Notes: generated by a model from the sequence alone, not told the origin. DNA of 64,000 nucleotides from UBA6022 sp038319685 (GCA_038319685.1 JBBQDN010000004.1:1-64000); one strand, 5' to 3'. Positions 8,291-16,702 are shown, counted from the first letter of the stretch. Numbers and translations are program-made.

Positions 8291-11194
8291 TTATCGTATC
8301 TTGATCGATATTTCATCGTCGAGATTTGTTTGATCACCACGAAGATGAAGACGATCAACCGGGACCTCCGGCATACTTAGTAATTCATCTGTAGCCTGCT
8401 GCGCGACTGGAGATGTCTGAACTGGCGGAAGTGGAGGTAGAGGCAATAATGGTGACTGTGGCATGACCGCACTCGACTGAGATGCTTGCGGTGAGGGTAC
8501 GGTAGCAAGTGGTTCCGCATTCAGAGTTCGTACCGAAGACTGCGGCTGAACAATAGAACTTGGTGGTAGCTGTCCCCGAAACCCTGCAGCAGAAGGTTTG
8601 GGTGGTGTTCCGCCGTTCATTTGCTGACGCTTCGTAAGCCACTCATCGAGGAATGACGAGCCTGAGGATGGTTTCGGTGCAGAACCAGGTGTTCCAAATT
8701 GAGTCATAGATGCAGGTCGTTCCGAGATACTGCCCGGTACCTGCTTCTCTGGTGGCTTTGGTGGAGCGAGTCTCGTAAAGATCTCCTTTTCGACCACTGC
8801 CCTAGGCTGCGCATATTTGGACGCTGATAAGCGCTTTAGTGCATCAGCAAGTTGCCCGTTAGTTTGCCCCATAGGCGCAATAAATGACATACTGAACGGT
8901 GCTGACGGAACATTATTGATCATGACACTCGTGATTGACTGGTAATTTGGCATCTTTGTCAGATCTTCTGCATCAAACGTTGGCGCAAACTTCTTGACAA
9001 GTATTTCTGCATCCGTAATACCAATACGCCCAGCGATAACAGTTCCAACGTTTCCGATTATCGCCTCACGAATCTTGTCGGTCAGCTGTGTCATAAATTG
9101 ATTACCAAGTATGAGATTTAAGCGATATTTACGCGCCTCAGACAAAATAGATTCGAAACTTTCGGTAGCAAAGTTCTGAAACTCGTCGACATAGAGACTA
9201 AAGTCGACACGATCGGCCTCCTGTGTATCGGCACGACCCATGGCTGCCGCCTGAAACTTCATCACAAAAATAATTCCAAGTAGTTTTGAGTTAAGCTCGC
9301 CCATCTTACCTTTACTAAGGTTAACGAGCAAAATTTTCTTATTATCCATAATATCACGAAGGTTGAACCCGCTTTTCGTCTGACCGATAATATTACGCAT
9401 CGCATCGTTGCTAATGAATGGTCCGAATTTACTCACTACCCAACTAATCACCTCACCGGATTCATTAGATTTTTGTGATGCCGGAAATTCTTTTGTCCAA
9501 AAGTCGAGTACTGTTTGGTCTGTCACGAATTTCAACTTACTCTTCATAAAGTCATCGTCGATAAGTAACTTTGGAATATCAATAAACGTTCCTCCTGCAG
9601 GGTCGGACATAAGAAGCAGCGCGCAGTTTCGGAAGATATGCTCGAGTCGTGGACCAACAATGCCAGTGTGGCCTGGGTCGTACAGACCGTAAAGCATGTT
9701 AATTGCCTCTTGAACTAGAAAATCTTTTTGATCCGGATGATCAAACTCGAACATATTTAAACCGATTGGGTTTGTCATATCGCCAGGATTAAAGTAGACA
9801 ACGTCTTCGACGCGCTCTTTTGGCACTTTCCCAAGAAGCGCCTCCGCAGAGTCACCGTGCGGGTCAATAAATGCAAAGCCGCGGCCATCCATCATATCTT
9901 GAAACGCAAGGTTTTCAAGCAAAATAGACTTACCCGTACCCGTCTGCCCAATAATATATGTGTGTCGTCGGCGATCATTCGTTGAAAGTCTAATTTCTTT
10001 TTTCACGCCTCGAAATTCATTATACCCAAGCAAGAAGCCGTCATCCATCACTTCTGTTGGCCCATCAACTTGCTTTGACATTTGGCGCTGGACCTGAGAA
10101 GTTGGAATACTATTTTGACCCGGTAAGTGAAAAATAGTGGCAAGCTCAACACTGTTTAAAATACTCTGGTTCACAGTCTGAGGGAAAAATCGAAAAATAT
10201 ACGCAGTGACAAGTTCTTCGATGTTTTTTGATATCGCAAATTTGAACCCATTGTGACTTGGTGAATCAAATAATGAAAATGCCGCAACAATGTTCTTGAG
10301 TAAAGTCTGAGAATGAGCTGCAGTATTCGAAGATACTACCACACGAATAAGCACTTCGTAACCAGGATAGCGTGTTTTTTCTTCGATGGCCTCGATTGAT
10401 GTCTGCTCTAATGCTGTTAATTGCCTATCTTCTGGTTTGACCTCTGAATCTGGTGGCTTCCAAAGTGCACCCATAATTTCTTTTGGCGCAACGATACCTC
10501 CGAACCCAACCTTTTTCCCCTTGTTCTTCGTAACCTTCGCAACTGCTTCGATTGATGTTTTCGTCCAACCCTCGTGAGCTGGACGTAACATGAGCTGAAT
10601 TGCCGCACCATCTTCACGACCAGCTGCCGAAAGTGCATTGAGCAACGCCCGAGAAGCGTCCCTTTTTGAATCCTGATAGGTCGCTATCGGGTACACAAAG
10701 TTTTTCTTTAGGGTGAATTCACCACCAATCGTGCCGCTCATTTTGCCCGCCTCACTAAAGATATTATGCTCTTTGACTTCCTCAAGTCGAGCGGACGGAT
10801 ACGCTGCAGCGACTGCTTGTCGCACAACGTCAATCAGAACAGCAGGAACGATTGCATAATAATGAACTAAACCTTGGCGGGCAATAATTTCAAATGCCAA
10901 GTGCCGCTGACCATATAGACGGCTCTTGAAGCCCTTCGTAGCTGTACTCGCAATAATGTTATACATGACCTGTGCCTGTGAGAGGACTTCTTCGGTTAAA
11001 TCACGTTCATCACGAGAACCTTGTTCTATATCGTCACTCGCAGGAGGAAGATGAATAAGAAGAGGCACCATTTTGAGGCCTCGTTCGTAATTTTTTGCTT
11101 CGCGTAATGTTTTCCTGTACTGCGAAAAGACAATAAAACCAGCTGCTAAACCCAAAAAAACGAAGACAAAGACACCAATGAATAAACCTGTCAT
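8291..11194 (-). CDS. VirD4/TraG-like type IV secretion ATPase (membrane-anchored, HerA-FtsK superfamily)
   Basis: A 967-residue protein with one N-terminal membrane segment (3-25), a Walker A motif GQTGTGKS at 416-423, the FAFIDPHGD motif just after it and a Walker B motif VDEFQNF at 669-675, followed by ARKYRLNLILGNQ. This order is that of the conjugative coupling proteins (VirD4/TraG) and related DUF87 ATPases that move DNA or protein through a membrane. The last 170 residues are rich in Pro, Gln and Ser and probably disordered. No relaxase, VirB channel genes or other conjugation genes are in the window, so a role in DNA uptake, DNA transfer or protein export cannot be decided. It is followed upstream by two small genes likely in one operon. 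Confidence 0.8.
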   Translation of the reverse strand: MTGLFIGVFVFVFLGLAAGFIVFSQYRKTLREAKNYERGLKMVPLLIHLPPASDDIEQGSRDERDLTEEVLSQAQVMYNIIASTATKGFKSRLYGQRHLAFEIIARQGLVHYYAIVPAVLIDVVRQAVAAAYPSARLEEVKEHNIFSEAGKMSGTIGGEFTLKKNFVYPIATYQDSKRDASRALLNALSAAGREDGAAIQLMLRPAHEGWTKTSIEAVAKVTKNKGKKVGFGGIVAPKEIMGALWKPPDSEVKPEDRQLTALEQTSIEAIEEKTRYPGYEVLIRVVVSSNTAAHSQTLLKNIVAAFSLFDSPSHNGFKFAISKNIEELVTAYIFRFFPQTVNQSILNSVELATIFHLPGQNSIPTSQVQRQMSKQVDGPTEVMDDGFLLGYNEFRGVKKEIRLSTNDRRRHTYIIGQTGTGKSILLENLAFQDMMDGRGFAFIDPHGDSAEALLGKVPKERVEDVVYFNPGDMTNPIGLNMFEFDHPDQKDFLVQEAINMLYGLYDPGHTGIVGPRLEHIFRNCALLLMSDPAGGTFIDIPKLLIDDDFMKSKLKFVTDQTVLDFWTKEFPASQKSNESGEVISWVVSKFGPFISNDAMRNIIGQTKSGFNLRDIMDNKKILLVNLSKGKMGELNSKLLGIIFVMKFQAAAMGRADTQEADRVDFSLYVDEFQNFATESFESILSEARKYRLNLILGNQFMTQLTDKIREAIIGNVGTVIAGRIGITDAEILVKKFAPTFDAEDLTKMPNYQSITSVMINNVPSAPFSMSFIAPMGQTNGQLADALKRLSASKYAQPRAVVEKEIFTRLAPPKPPEKQVPGSISERPASMTQFGTPGSAPKPSSGSSFLDEWLTKRQQMNGGTPPKPSAAGFRGQLPPSSIVQPQSSVRTLNAEPLATVPSPQASQSSAVMPQSPLLPLPPLPPVQTSPVAQQATDELLSMPEVPVDRLHLRGDQTNLDDEISIKIR

Positions 11195-11215
11195 TTTATG
11201 TACATTGATGCGACA

Positions 11216-11638
11216 CTACTGCGACGCACCTAGATCCTTTCCGTAGCGTTTAAAAAGATAATCAGCTTGAAGCATGCCGACCTCAAGTTCTCTACGATGA
11301 GGGTCGTCTCGTGTTGCGACAATAATTTTCTTCGCCTTTTCTACCCATTCCTTCTCTATCAAATCATCATCGCCTGCAACAAGTGGCGTATCATCGGCCT
11401 GTAATGGGGCGGCGCTGTCGTCGGTGACCGTTGGTATAGGAAGTGGAATAGAAGTAGGAACTATTGTCGTTTGCTGAAGCGTACGTACCGACGCATCCTG
11501 CTTTTGCTCAAATTGTTCAGAATGTTGCTCGAGACCAGTCTCCGGCGTTGGAGGAACAGGTAATATCTCACCAGGCTGTGCATAATTTACAGATAACGGC
11601 ATTCGCTCTATTGATGGTGCGGGCAGTTTTGGTTCCAT
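11216..11638 (-). CDS. hypothetical protein, disordered N-terminus and short helical C-terminal domain
   Basis: A 140-residue protein that I do not recognise. Residues 1-95 are rich in Pro, Gln, Thr and acidic residues and look disordered; the last 45 (EKEWVEKAKKIIVATRDDP...) are predicted helical. The stop codon lies 21 nt before the VirD4-like gene, so the two are probably co-transcribed and may work together. A TGC-TATAAT extended -10 box lies 6 nt upstream of the ATG, suggesting a leaderless or nearly leaderless message. Confidence 0.6.
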   Translation of the reverse strand: MEPKLPAPSIERMPLSVNYAQPGEILPVPPTPETGLEQHSEQFEQKQDASVRTLQQTTIVPTSIPLPIPTVTDDSAAPLQADDTPLVAGDDDLIEKEWVEKAKKIIVATRDDPHRRELEVGMLQADYLFKRYGKDLGASQ

Positions 11639-11680
11639 ATCTGTAATTATAGCATAATCGTAACGTTCACATCTTCAATT

Positions 11681-12067
11681 TCAGGCAGTTCTTTTTGCGA
11701 TATAAACGCAGGTGATTGTCGTAAAAAGTGCCATCAAAAGAATCTCATATAATCCTATTCTGCCAACCGACTGCATACCAATAAACATCACTGGCACAAG
11801 TGCCAAGACAGAACCGAAGTAATATGACCTTTGTAGAGTGAGTACATCAACTGGACGACGAACGGTCAACGAACGTGAGAGTCGAGAGATAAGCCGACTG
11901 ATCCCATACAACAAAAAAGTCAGCATTCCAAGAGCTGACATATACATCAAAATAAATACAAAAAGGATACCTAAAGGTCCTGCTTCTATCGGTGTTGTCA
12001 TATACAACATTACAATGAGTAGCATCGTTGCAATGACTGACCCATAACCTATAGCTCGACTTAACAT
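11681..12067 (-). CDS. small four-helix membrane protein of unknown function
   Basis: A 128-residue very hydrophobic protein with about four transmembrane segments (roughly 8-27, 33-57, 82-100, 104-122) and a short basic loop with Arg-Ser repeats between the second and third. It resembles pilus- and T4SS-accessory small membrane proteins in size only; no family is recognised. It lies just upstream of the VirD4-like pair on the same strand. A TATAGT box occurs right in front of the ATG. Confidence 0.55.
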   Translation of the reverse strand: MLSRAIGYGSVIATMLLIVMLYMTTPIEAGPLGILFVFILMYMSALGMLTFLLYGISRLISRLSRSLTVRRPVDVLTLQRSYYFGSVLALVPVMFIGMQSVGRIGLYEILLMALFTTITCVYIAKRTA

Positions 12068-12139
12068 ACCTTCACTATACCACCTAAATTAAGAGAGCCC
12101 GAGTAGCAAGCCTATACGTTCGAGGTAACTACAACCGCC

Positions 12140-12496
12140 ACTAAATAAAAATATTGGGCGCGTGTACCAAGAACAACTTGCCACTGCGGGCAACTGACCG
12201 CTCCAGAATGATCTGGGGCATATCGTTTGCGTATTGCGTTCCAAATCGTTATGACCTAAATCATACAACTTGTACTAGCAAACACTTTTGCTCGATACGA
12301 CATTTGCTGTGAGGCATTTGGCGGAGCTTCGGCAACGTCACTAATAATACGAGGTAAAGGTGCGTGGCTTGCGGATGCAAATCATTGTTTCTCGTAAAAG
12401 TGTCGTTACCGATTTTCCGTCAAAATCCTTGATCAGATCGGTCAGTTTGAATTGTCAATGTGTTTGTTTTGCTTTTTTTTGTTTTTGTAAAAGCTT
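12140..12496 (-). ncRNA. candidate structured noncoding RNA, about 355 nt
   Basis: A strong promoter reads into a region that has no convincing open frame in any of the three minus-strand frames. The RNA would contain several clear hairpins: ACCGAT/ATCGGT enclosing TCAA/TTGA, CCAGA/TCTGG with a 4-base loop, and TTGCC/GGCAA with a 6-base loop. It ends near a TTGG/CCAA stem followed by a T-rich stretch (TATTTTTATTT). It lacks the SRP core GGTCAGG, is not RNase P (found elsewhere here) and not tmRNA (also here). It might be a long leader for the small membrane protein downstream, but the distance (over 400 nt) and the T-run argue for a separate RNA. The ends are estimates. Confidence 0.5.
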
Positions 12497-12502
12497 GTCT
12501 TT

Positions 12503-12531
12503 ATAGTAGCATATGCAGCTTGATCGGTCAA
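12503..12531 (-). promoter_or_regulatory. promoter of the candidate ~355-nt RNA
   Basis: TTGACC, a 17-nt spacer and TACTAT with an extended -10 (TGC just before). One of the better promoters in the window, yet no protein-coding start follows within 400 nt. Confidence 0.65.
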
Positions 12532-12540
12532 TACTATTTT

Positions 12541-13388
12541 AATTATTACTGATGTATTTATTACTTTTACATCATTGTATAAATTAAATAACGGATCAAA
12601 ATATTATAAACATTTATATGTACAACGTTGTATATATAGCTTCATTCTTGTCTATAGTCACTATTCACTTATGCAATTTTATCCAGAAATCATACAGGAT
12701 ACGTTCCGCAGCAGTGCATAATTTCATGTCGCATGCATTACAATGCGAGTATTTACTTGTGGATTATCTAGTACGAAGTTACCACTGTAAATCCTCTACA
12801 TGCTGTTTTATACATTACAATACAGAACGTAACAACCCAAGCCTGAGCCTGTGCGAATGTATCCATACGTGCACATCATGCATTGACTATTGTCGTAAAT
12901 TTTATCAAGAAACATATTCAACATTGCATAGCATTTACATAGAATCGCATACTAAGAAATGATTGATATCTACGATATTTTTTCAACATCTACTAACCTA
13001 GTTATAAAAATCGTAAGCGCGCATAATATTCGACGAGGCGATGCCGTAGAATACGTGCAACTTATTTCATGAGGCGAAGACTCAGCTGAGTCTTCGTATT
13101 CAGGTTAACGAGTTAAGGCTTCGCGCTAAGACACCGTCTACATATTAAAAACTTGAGCCTGACGACACGTTAATATGAGCTGATGTACTATTCTTGGAAC
13201 ATGCTAGCGCTCTTGCCTGGCCCAGTTGAAAAACCAGGTGACGATCATCAACATACCACTTCACGACATACGATCAAAACGAAGTATCTTGTGCTGCAGC
13301 ACATATACGTGCCTTGTAATTATCTGAACACCATATATAGCATGTTTACGCGTAGTATTTTTTACCTAAGCTTTTTTGATAAATACTG
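12541..13388. other. AT-rich intergenic stretch without a supported gene
   Basis: About 850 bases with no credible gene. One open frame on the plus strand (12618-12962, 114 aa, ten Cys) has no ribosome-binding site or clear promoter and an unnatural composition, so I do not call it. The left part is rich in short words built on ATGC/GCAT. A TGATGTA/TACATCA hairpin lies near 12553-12577. Two near matches to a DnaA box (TTATCCAGA at about 12678 and TGTGGATTA at about 12760) are too few to call an origin. A 22-bp perfect palindrome is listed separately. Confidence 0.5.
13075..13096. repeat. perfect 22-bp palindrome
   Basis: CGAAGACTCAG joined directly to CTGAGTCTTCG with no spacer. It is not followed by a T-run, so it is not a simple terminator. 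It could be a protein-binding site or the foot of a cruciform. Confidence 0.7.
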
Positions 13389-13417
13389 TTGACTTAAGCG
13401 CTTTGACATCATATTAT
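13389..13417 (+). promoter_or_regulatory. promoter of the short RNA upstream of ssrA
   Basis: TTGACT, a 17-nt spacer and TATTAT on the plus strand. The predicted start is near 13424. Confidence 0.65.
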
Positions 13418-13423
13418 AGGGGT

Positions 13424-13516
13424 AGCTCCTGAATAAATAAATTATGCAGAAGCCAAAAATAAACAACGAATCAAAAACTCCACACAAAACAACCGTTCCT
13501 CGCAGGCGGTTGTTTT
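13424..13516 (+). ncRNA. candidate short RNA (about 90 nt) with own promoter and terminator
   Basis: A good promoter and a strong terminator hairpin (AAAACAACCG/CGGTTGTTTT, 10-bp stem, 11-base loop, then ATTTATG) bracket only about 90 nt. A 26-codon frame (ATG at 13444, begins MQKPKINNESK) lies inside but runs through the terminator hairpin to a TGA at 13522-13524 and has no ribosome-binding site. A small RNA is therefore the simpler reading; a micropeptide remains possible. Confidence 0.45.
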
Positions 13517-13541
13517 ATTTATGAGTTTTTTATGTTATTAC

Positions 13542-13565
13542 AAAAAATCCGCCCTAACTGGCGGA
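13542..13565 (-). terminator. ssrA terminator
   Basis: On the minus strand a TCCGCC/GGCGGA hairpin with a 6-base loop is followed by a run of six T, 16 nt after the tmRNA 3' end. Confidence 0.8.
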
Positions 13566-13581
13566 CTCTTCATAATCAAAT

Positions 13582-13992
13582 TGGTGGAGCTGCGGGGCAC
13601 TGCCCCCCGGTCCAAAAGGTAACCGACTATTCGTCTACAAGTTTAGTTTGCCTTAACGTTTAACGACGATCAGTAACTAAAAGACAAACATAAAATGTCG
13701 TGATCGTTGCGCAATGTAATGTCCCAGCGCACCGTTGCTGCCCGGTGCGTAGTAAGCAACATGTTTATAACATTACTTTAAATCTATGTTGCCTGTAGAA
13801 AGTAATGTTCGAGCGATTAGGCTGCGAATACGGCAGCAGTACGAGCTGGTGCAAACGCTTGCGCGAATACAGCAGGAACGCCCTGGAATGCCTTAGCAAT
13901 TTTATTTGCAATTAAATAATGTAGGTTACGCCTACGGTCGACTTGCAAAATAATCTGTTAAAATCCTTCTGTCGAAAGCTATGTTCAGCCCC
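13582..13992 (-). ncRNA. ssrA: tmRNA (transfer-messenger RNA)
   Basis: tmRNA rescues stalled ribosomes and tags the unfinished protein for degradation. The 5' end GGGGCTG and the 3' end CAGCTCCACCA form the alanine-type acceptor stem, with CCA encoded. The tag frame runs from the resume codon GCA at 13909 to the TAA at 13817-13819: it starts ANKIAKAF and ends TAAVFAA, 30 residues in all. This is much longer than the roughly 10-residue E. coli tag, but the hydrophobic Ala-Ala end is typical. An extended -10 promoter (TGC-TATACT) lies about 20 nt upstream, divergent from comM, and a terminator follows. Confidence 0.93.
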
Positions 13993-14058
13993 AATATGAA
14001 TATACGCAGTATAGCAGAGTTTACAGATGCCAGCTAGGTGTGTTTTAATTTAAGCATA

Positions 14059-15570
14059 ATGACAACAGTAGCTAAGGTTTTTTCTGTCGCACCTATCGGG
14101 TTTGATGGTCACATTATTGAAGTTGAGAGTGACGCATCAAGAGGCCTTCCTTCTCTCCAGATCGTAGGGCTCGGTAATAAAGCCATTGACGAGGCCAAAG
14201 AGCGTGTCCGCAGTGCGATAACTAATTCATTGCTCGAATACCCCCCAAAAAGAATAACGATTAACCTCGCGCCCGCCGAGCTACCAAAGGACGGTACTCA
14301 CTACGATCTTGCCATTGCACTTGCAATACTTGTCGGGAGTGGTCAAATCAAGCAGGCTGAAGTAAACGGTGCAGCGTTCGCTGGTGAACTAGCCCTGGAC
14401 GGCGGCATACGAGCCGTTAAAGCTATCGTCACCATCGTCGAAACTGCAAAACTTGCTGGCCTTACAACAGTCTATGTCCCAGTAAATAACACCACGCAGG
14501 CAGCCTTGGTCGAAAATATTGAAATTATTGGAGTGCCAAACCTTAAGGCGCTCTATCTGCATCTCAAACATGAAGCAAGAATCATGCCTTTTACGGCAAA
14601 GCCTCCAACCGCTCAAGCATTTACGTCTGATGGTCCTCTTCTAGATGACATCCACGGCCAAGAACAAGCAAAACGAGCACTTATTATCGCTGCGGCTGGC
14701 AGGCATAATATTCTGCTTTCAGGATCACCTGGTGCGGGCAAGACAATGCTAGCACGAACACTCGTGGGGCTACTCCCTGCCCTATCGAGCCAAGAACAAA
14801 TTGCAGTCACGAAACTACATAGCCTCGCGGGTGAAGTTATTGATGAAATCGTCACTGCACGACCTTTTAGGGCGCCCCACCACACAGCAAGTCGAGTAGC
14901 ACTTATAGGAGGGGGCAACAAACCAAAACCTGGGGAGATAAGTCTTGCCCATTTAGGTGTTCTATTTCTTGATGAAATGCCAGAATACCCCAGGGCGACT
15001 CTAGAATCACTTCGTCAGCCAATCGAAGACAAAAAGGTAGCAATCGCCAGGGCAAACGGTCACGTCTCCTACCCTGCTGACTTCATGCTCGTAGCGACAA
15101 TGAACCCCTGTCCCTGTGGATACTTTGGGGATGCAGTAAAAGAATGCTGCTGCTCAAGTGGCCAAATTCTGGCATATCAGGCTCGTTTATCCGGTCCACT
15201 CATTGATCGTATAGACCTTCGTATAAACGTATCGAGGGTGCCCAACGACACGCTCCTTGACAACAAAATGTCGACAAATTCACAGCATTTAAGTGCGGTA
15301 AGGTCTATCCGTAATGCTCATACTATTCAACGTAACAGATTTAAAGGAAGTACAAAAAACAACAATAATTTATCGAGTCGAGACATTCAAAGGCTTATCC
15401 CGCTTGCACCCGAAACACGAGCTTTACTCAAAGCGGCAACCGATCGACTTAACCTTAGCGCCCGAAGCTATTTCAAAGTCATTAAAGTCGCACGTACCAT
15501 CGCAGATCTTGAAGCGAGCGAGAATGTCACTAATGCGCACGTCAGTGAAGCTTTACAATATCGCCAATAG
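14059..15570 (+). CDS. comM: YifB/ComM family Mg-chelatase-like AAA+ ATPase
   Basis: A 503-residue AAA+ protein of the Mg-chelatase-like family. In competent bacteria ComM is a hexameric helicase that drives branch migration of incoming DNA during transformation. Seen are the N-terminal ChlI/Lon-like domain (VEVESDASRGLPSLQIVGL and NLAPAELPKDGTHYDLAIA), Walker A GSPGAGKTMLAR near residue 225, Walker B FLDEMPEY near 305 and the cysteine-rich MNPCPCGYFGD motif near 350. I chose the ATG at 14059, where similarity begins; an in-frame ATG seven codons earlier lacks a signal. Together with the pilus genes at 34-48 kb it fits natural DNA uptake. Confidence 0.9.
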   Translation: MTTVAKVFSVAPIGFDGHIIEVESDASRGLPSLQIVGLGNKAIDEAKERVRSAITNSLLEYPPKRITINLAPAELPKDGTHYDLAIALAILVGSGQIKQAEVNGAAFAGELALDGGIRAVKAIVTIVETAKLAGLTTVYVPVNNTTQAALVENIEIIGVPNLKALYLHLKHEARIMPFTAKPPTAQAFTSDGPLLDDIHGQEQAKRALIIAAAGRHNILLSGSPGAGKTMLARTLVGLLPALSSQEQIAVTKLHSLAGEVIDEIVTARPFRAPHHTASRVALIGGGNKPKPGEISLAHLGVLFLDEMPEYPRATLESLRQPIEDKKVAIARANGHVSYPADFMLVATMNPCPCGYFGDAVKECCCSSGQILAYQARLSGPLIDRIDLRINVSRVPNDTLLDNKMSTNSQHLSAVRSIRNAHTIQRNRFKGSTKNNNNLSSRDIQRLIPLAPETRALLKAATDRLNLSARSYFKVIKVARTIADLEASENVTNAHVSEALQYRQ

Positions 15571-15573
15571 GTC

Positions 15574-15602
15574 TTGTACTACTGGTCCGTATCTGATAAA
15601 AT
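15574..15602 (+). promoter_or_regulatory. infC-rpmI-rplT promoter
   Basis: TTGTAC, a 17-nt spacer and TAAAAT with an upstream TGA (extended -10). It lies directly after comM and gives a leader of about 45 nt before infC. Confidence 0.75.
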
Positions 15603-15652
15603 AGTCACCGAGTAACGCGAAAAATAAAGCACACTCGAAAGAGGAGAACACA

Positions 15653-16159
15653 ATCAACACATCAGTCCGTATCAACGAGGGAATCCGCGCACGAGAACTT
15701 CGTGTCATCGGGGCAAATGGAGAGCAACTTGGTATCGTATCCCGAGCCGACGCGCTAAAACTAGCCGAAGAAGCGGGTGTTGACCTAGTTGAAATATCGC
15801 CTAACGCTGATCCACCTGTTGCAAAAGTCGTCGACTGGGGTAAGTACCAGTACCAAAAGATGAAAGAGCAGCAAAAGAACCGTAAAAGCAGTAAGGCCTC
15901 AGAACTGAAGCAGATGCGATTCGGACTTAAGATTGGCTCAGGAGACCTCGAAATCAAACTTCGCAAGATTAGAAGTTTTCTCGAGGATGGACACAAAGTA
16001 AAGATTCTCATTTTCTACCGTGGACGCGAGATGGCCCATAAAGAACTAGGGTACGTGTTGATCGATAGGATCGTTGCACTCTTAGAGAACGATGCAATAT
16101 TAGAGCAAAAACCTCAGATGGCTGGTCGCAATCTGAGTATAGTAGTAAGGAGTAAATAA
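15653..16159 (+). CDS. infC: translation initiation factor IF-3 (AUC start)
   Basis: IF-3 binds the 30S subunit, keeps it apart from 50S and checks start codons. The 168-residue frame carries the N-domain (VRINEGIRARELRVIG and GVDLVEISPNADPPVAKVVDWGKY) and the C-domain (KQMRFGLKIGSGDLEIKL and FYRGREMAHKELG). No ATG or GTG precedes the conserved N-terminus; the only well-placed start is ATC at 15653, six bases after a strong GAGGAG site. Non-standard AUU/AUC starts are a known feature of infC, giving autoregulation because IF-3 discriminates against them. The stop overlaps the rpmI start by one base. An ATG-only caller would truncate the gene to begin at 15860. Confidence 0.92.
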   Translation: MNTSVRINEGIRARELRVIGANGEQLGIVSRADALKLAEEAGVDLVEISPNADPPVAKVVDWGKYQYQKMKEQQKNRKSSKASELKQMRFGLKIGSGDLEIKLRKIRSFLEDGHKVKILIFYRGREMAHKELGYVLIDRIVALLENDAILEQKPQMAGRNLSIVVRSK

Positions 16160-16353
16160 TGCCAAAGATAAAGACCCACAAAGGAACTGCGAAACGCATC
16201 AAGATTACCAGCACTGGTAAGTTGACACGTCGTCGTGCGTTTGGTGGCCACTTCCTTTCTAAAAAGAGCAAGAGCCGCAAGCGTGCAATCAACACCATTG
16301 GAATTGTAACTGGTTCTATGGCGAAAAATGTTAAACGAGCCCTAGGAGTATAA
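16159..16353 (+). CDS. rpmI: 50S ribosomal protein L35
   Basis: A 64-residue basic protein with the L35 hallmark start MPKIKTHKGTAKRIKITSTG and the KSKSRKR stretch. Normal family length. The ATG shares its A with the infC stop codon, implying translational coupling. Middle gene of the classical infC-rpmI-rplT operon. Confidence 0.97.
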   Translation: MPKIKTHKGTAKRIKITSTGKLTRRRAFGGHFLSKKSKSRKRAINTIGIVTGSMAKNVKRALGV

Positions 16354-16354
16354 T

Positions 16355-16702
16355 ATGCGAGTCAAACGAGGCGTCACAGCATCAGCCAAGCACAAAAAGA
16401 TGATTAAACTAGCGAAAGGCATGCAGCATAGCCGCACGCGCTCATACCGTCTTGCAAAACAAGCCGTTATCAAAGCTCTGCAATATGCATACCGTGACCG
16501 TCGCAACCGCAAGCGTGATCTTCGTGGTCTTTGGATTACACGTATCAACGCTGCTGCTCGCGAACAAGGCACAACATACGGTAAGCTTATCGCTAGCCTA
16601 AAAGCTGCCAATATCGAACTTGATCGTAAAATTCTTTCAGAACTAGTCGTGAAAGAACCTCAAGCATTTGTTGAAATTGTGAAAATCGCTTCTAAAGAGT
16701 AA
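16355..16702 (+). CDS. rplT: 50S ribosomal protein L20
   Basis: A 115-residue protein with the L20 start MRVKRGVTASAKHKKMIKLA, the RLAKQAVIKALQYAYRDRR segment and LWITRINAAAREQG. It is needed early in 50S assembly and in many bacteria represses its own operon. Starts one base after the rpmI stop. A strong terminator lies about 30 nt downstream. Confidence 0.97.
   Translation: MRVKRGVTASAKHKKMIKLAKGMQHSRTRSYRLAKQAVIKALQYAYRDRRNRKRDLRGLWITRINAAAREQGTTYGKLIASLKAANIELDRKILSELVVKEPQAFVEIVKIASKE

Noticed and set aside
12140..12496. A protein gene broken by frameshifts on the minus strand
   Set aside because: Short stretches look protein-like in different frames (for example LTDLIKDFDGK), but no consistent protein can be assembled and the hairpins fit RNA better. 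It remains a possible alternative.
12600..12780. Possible oriC with DnaA boxes
   Set aside because: Only two imperfect DnaA-box matches, no dnaA or dnaN gene in the window, and no clustered boxes.
12618..12962. A 114-residue Cys-rich frame on the plus strand
   Set aside because: No ribosome-binding site or clear promoter, odd composition with ten Cys and few charged clusters, and it lies in AT-rich sequence without other coding signs.
13183..13392. A 69-residue frame on the plus strand
   Set aside because: Composition is not protein-like, its end overlaps the promoter of the short RNA, and no start signal is visible.
15860..16159. A 99-residue protein as the IF-3 gene
   Set aside because: It is only the C-terminal part of IF-3; conserved N-domain codons continue upstream to the ATC at 15653.
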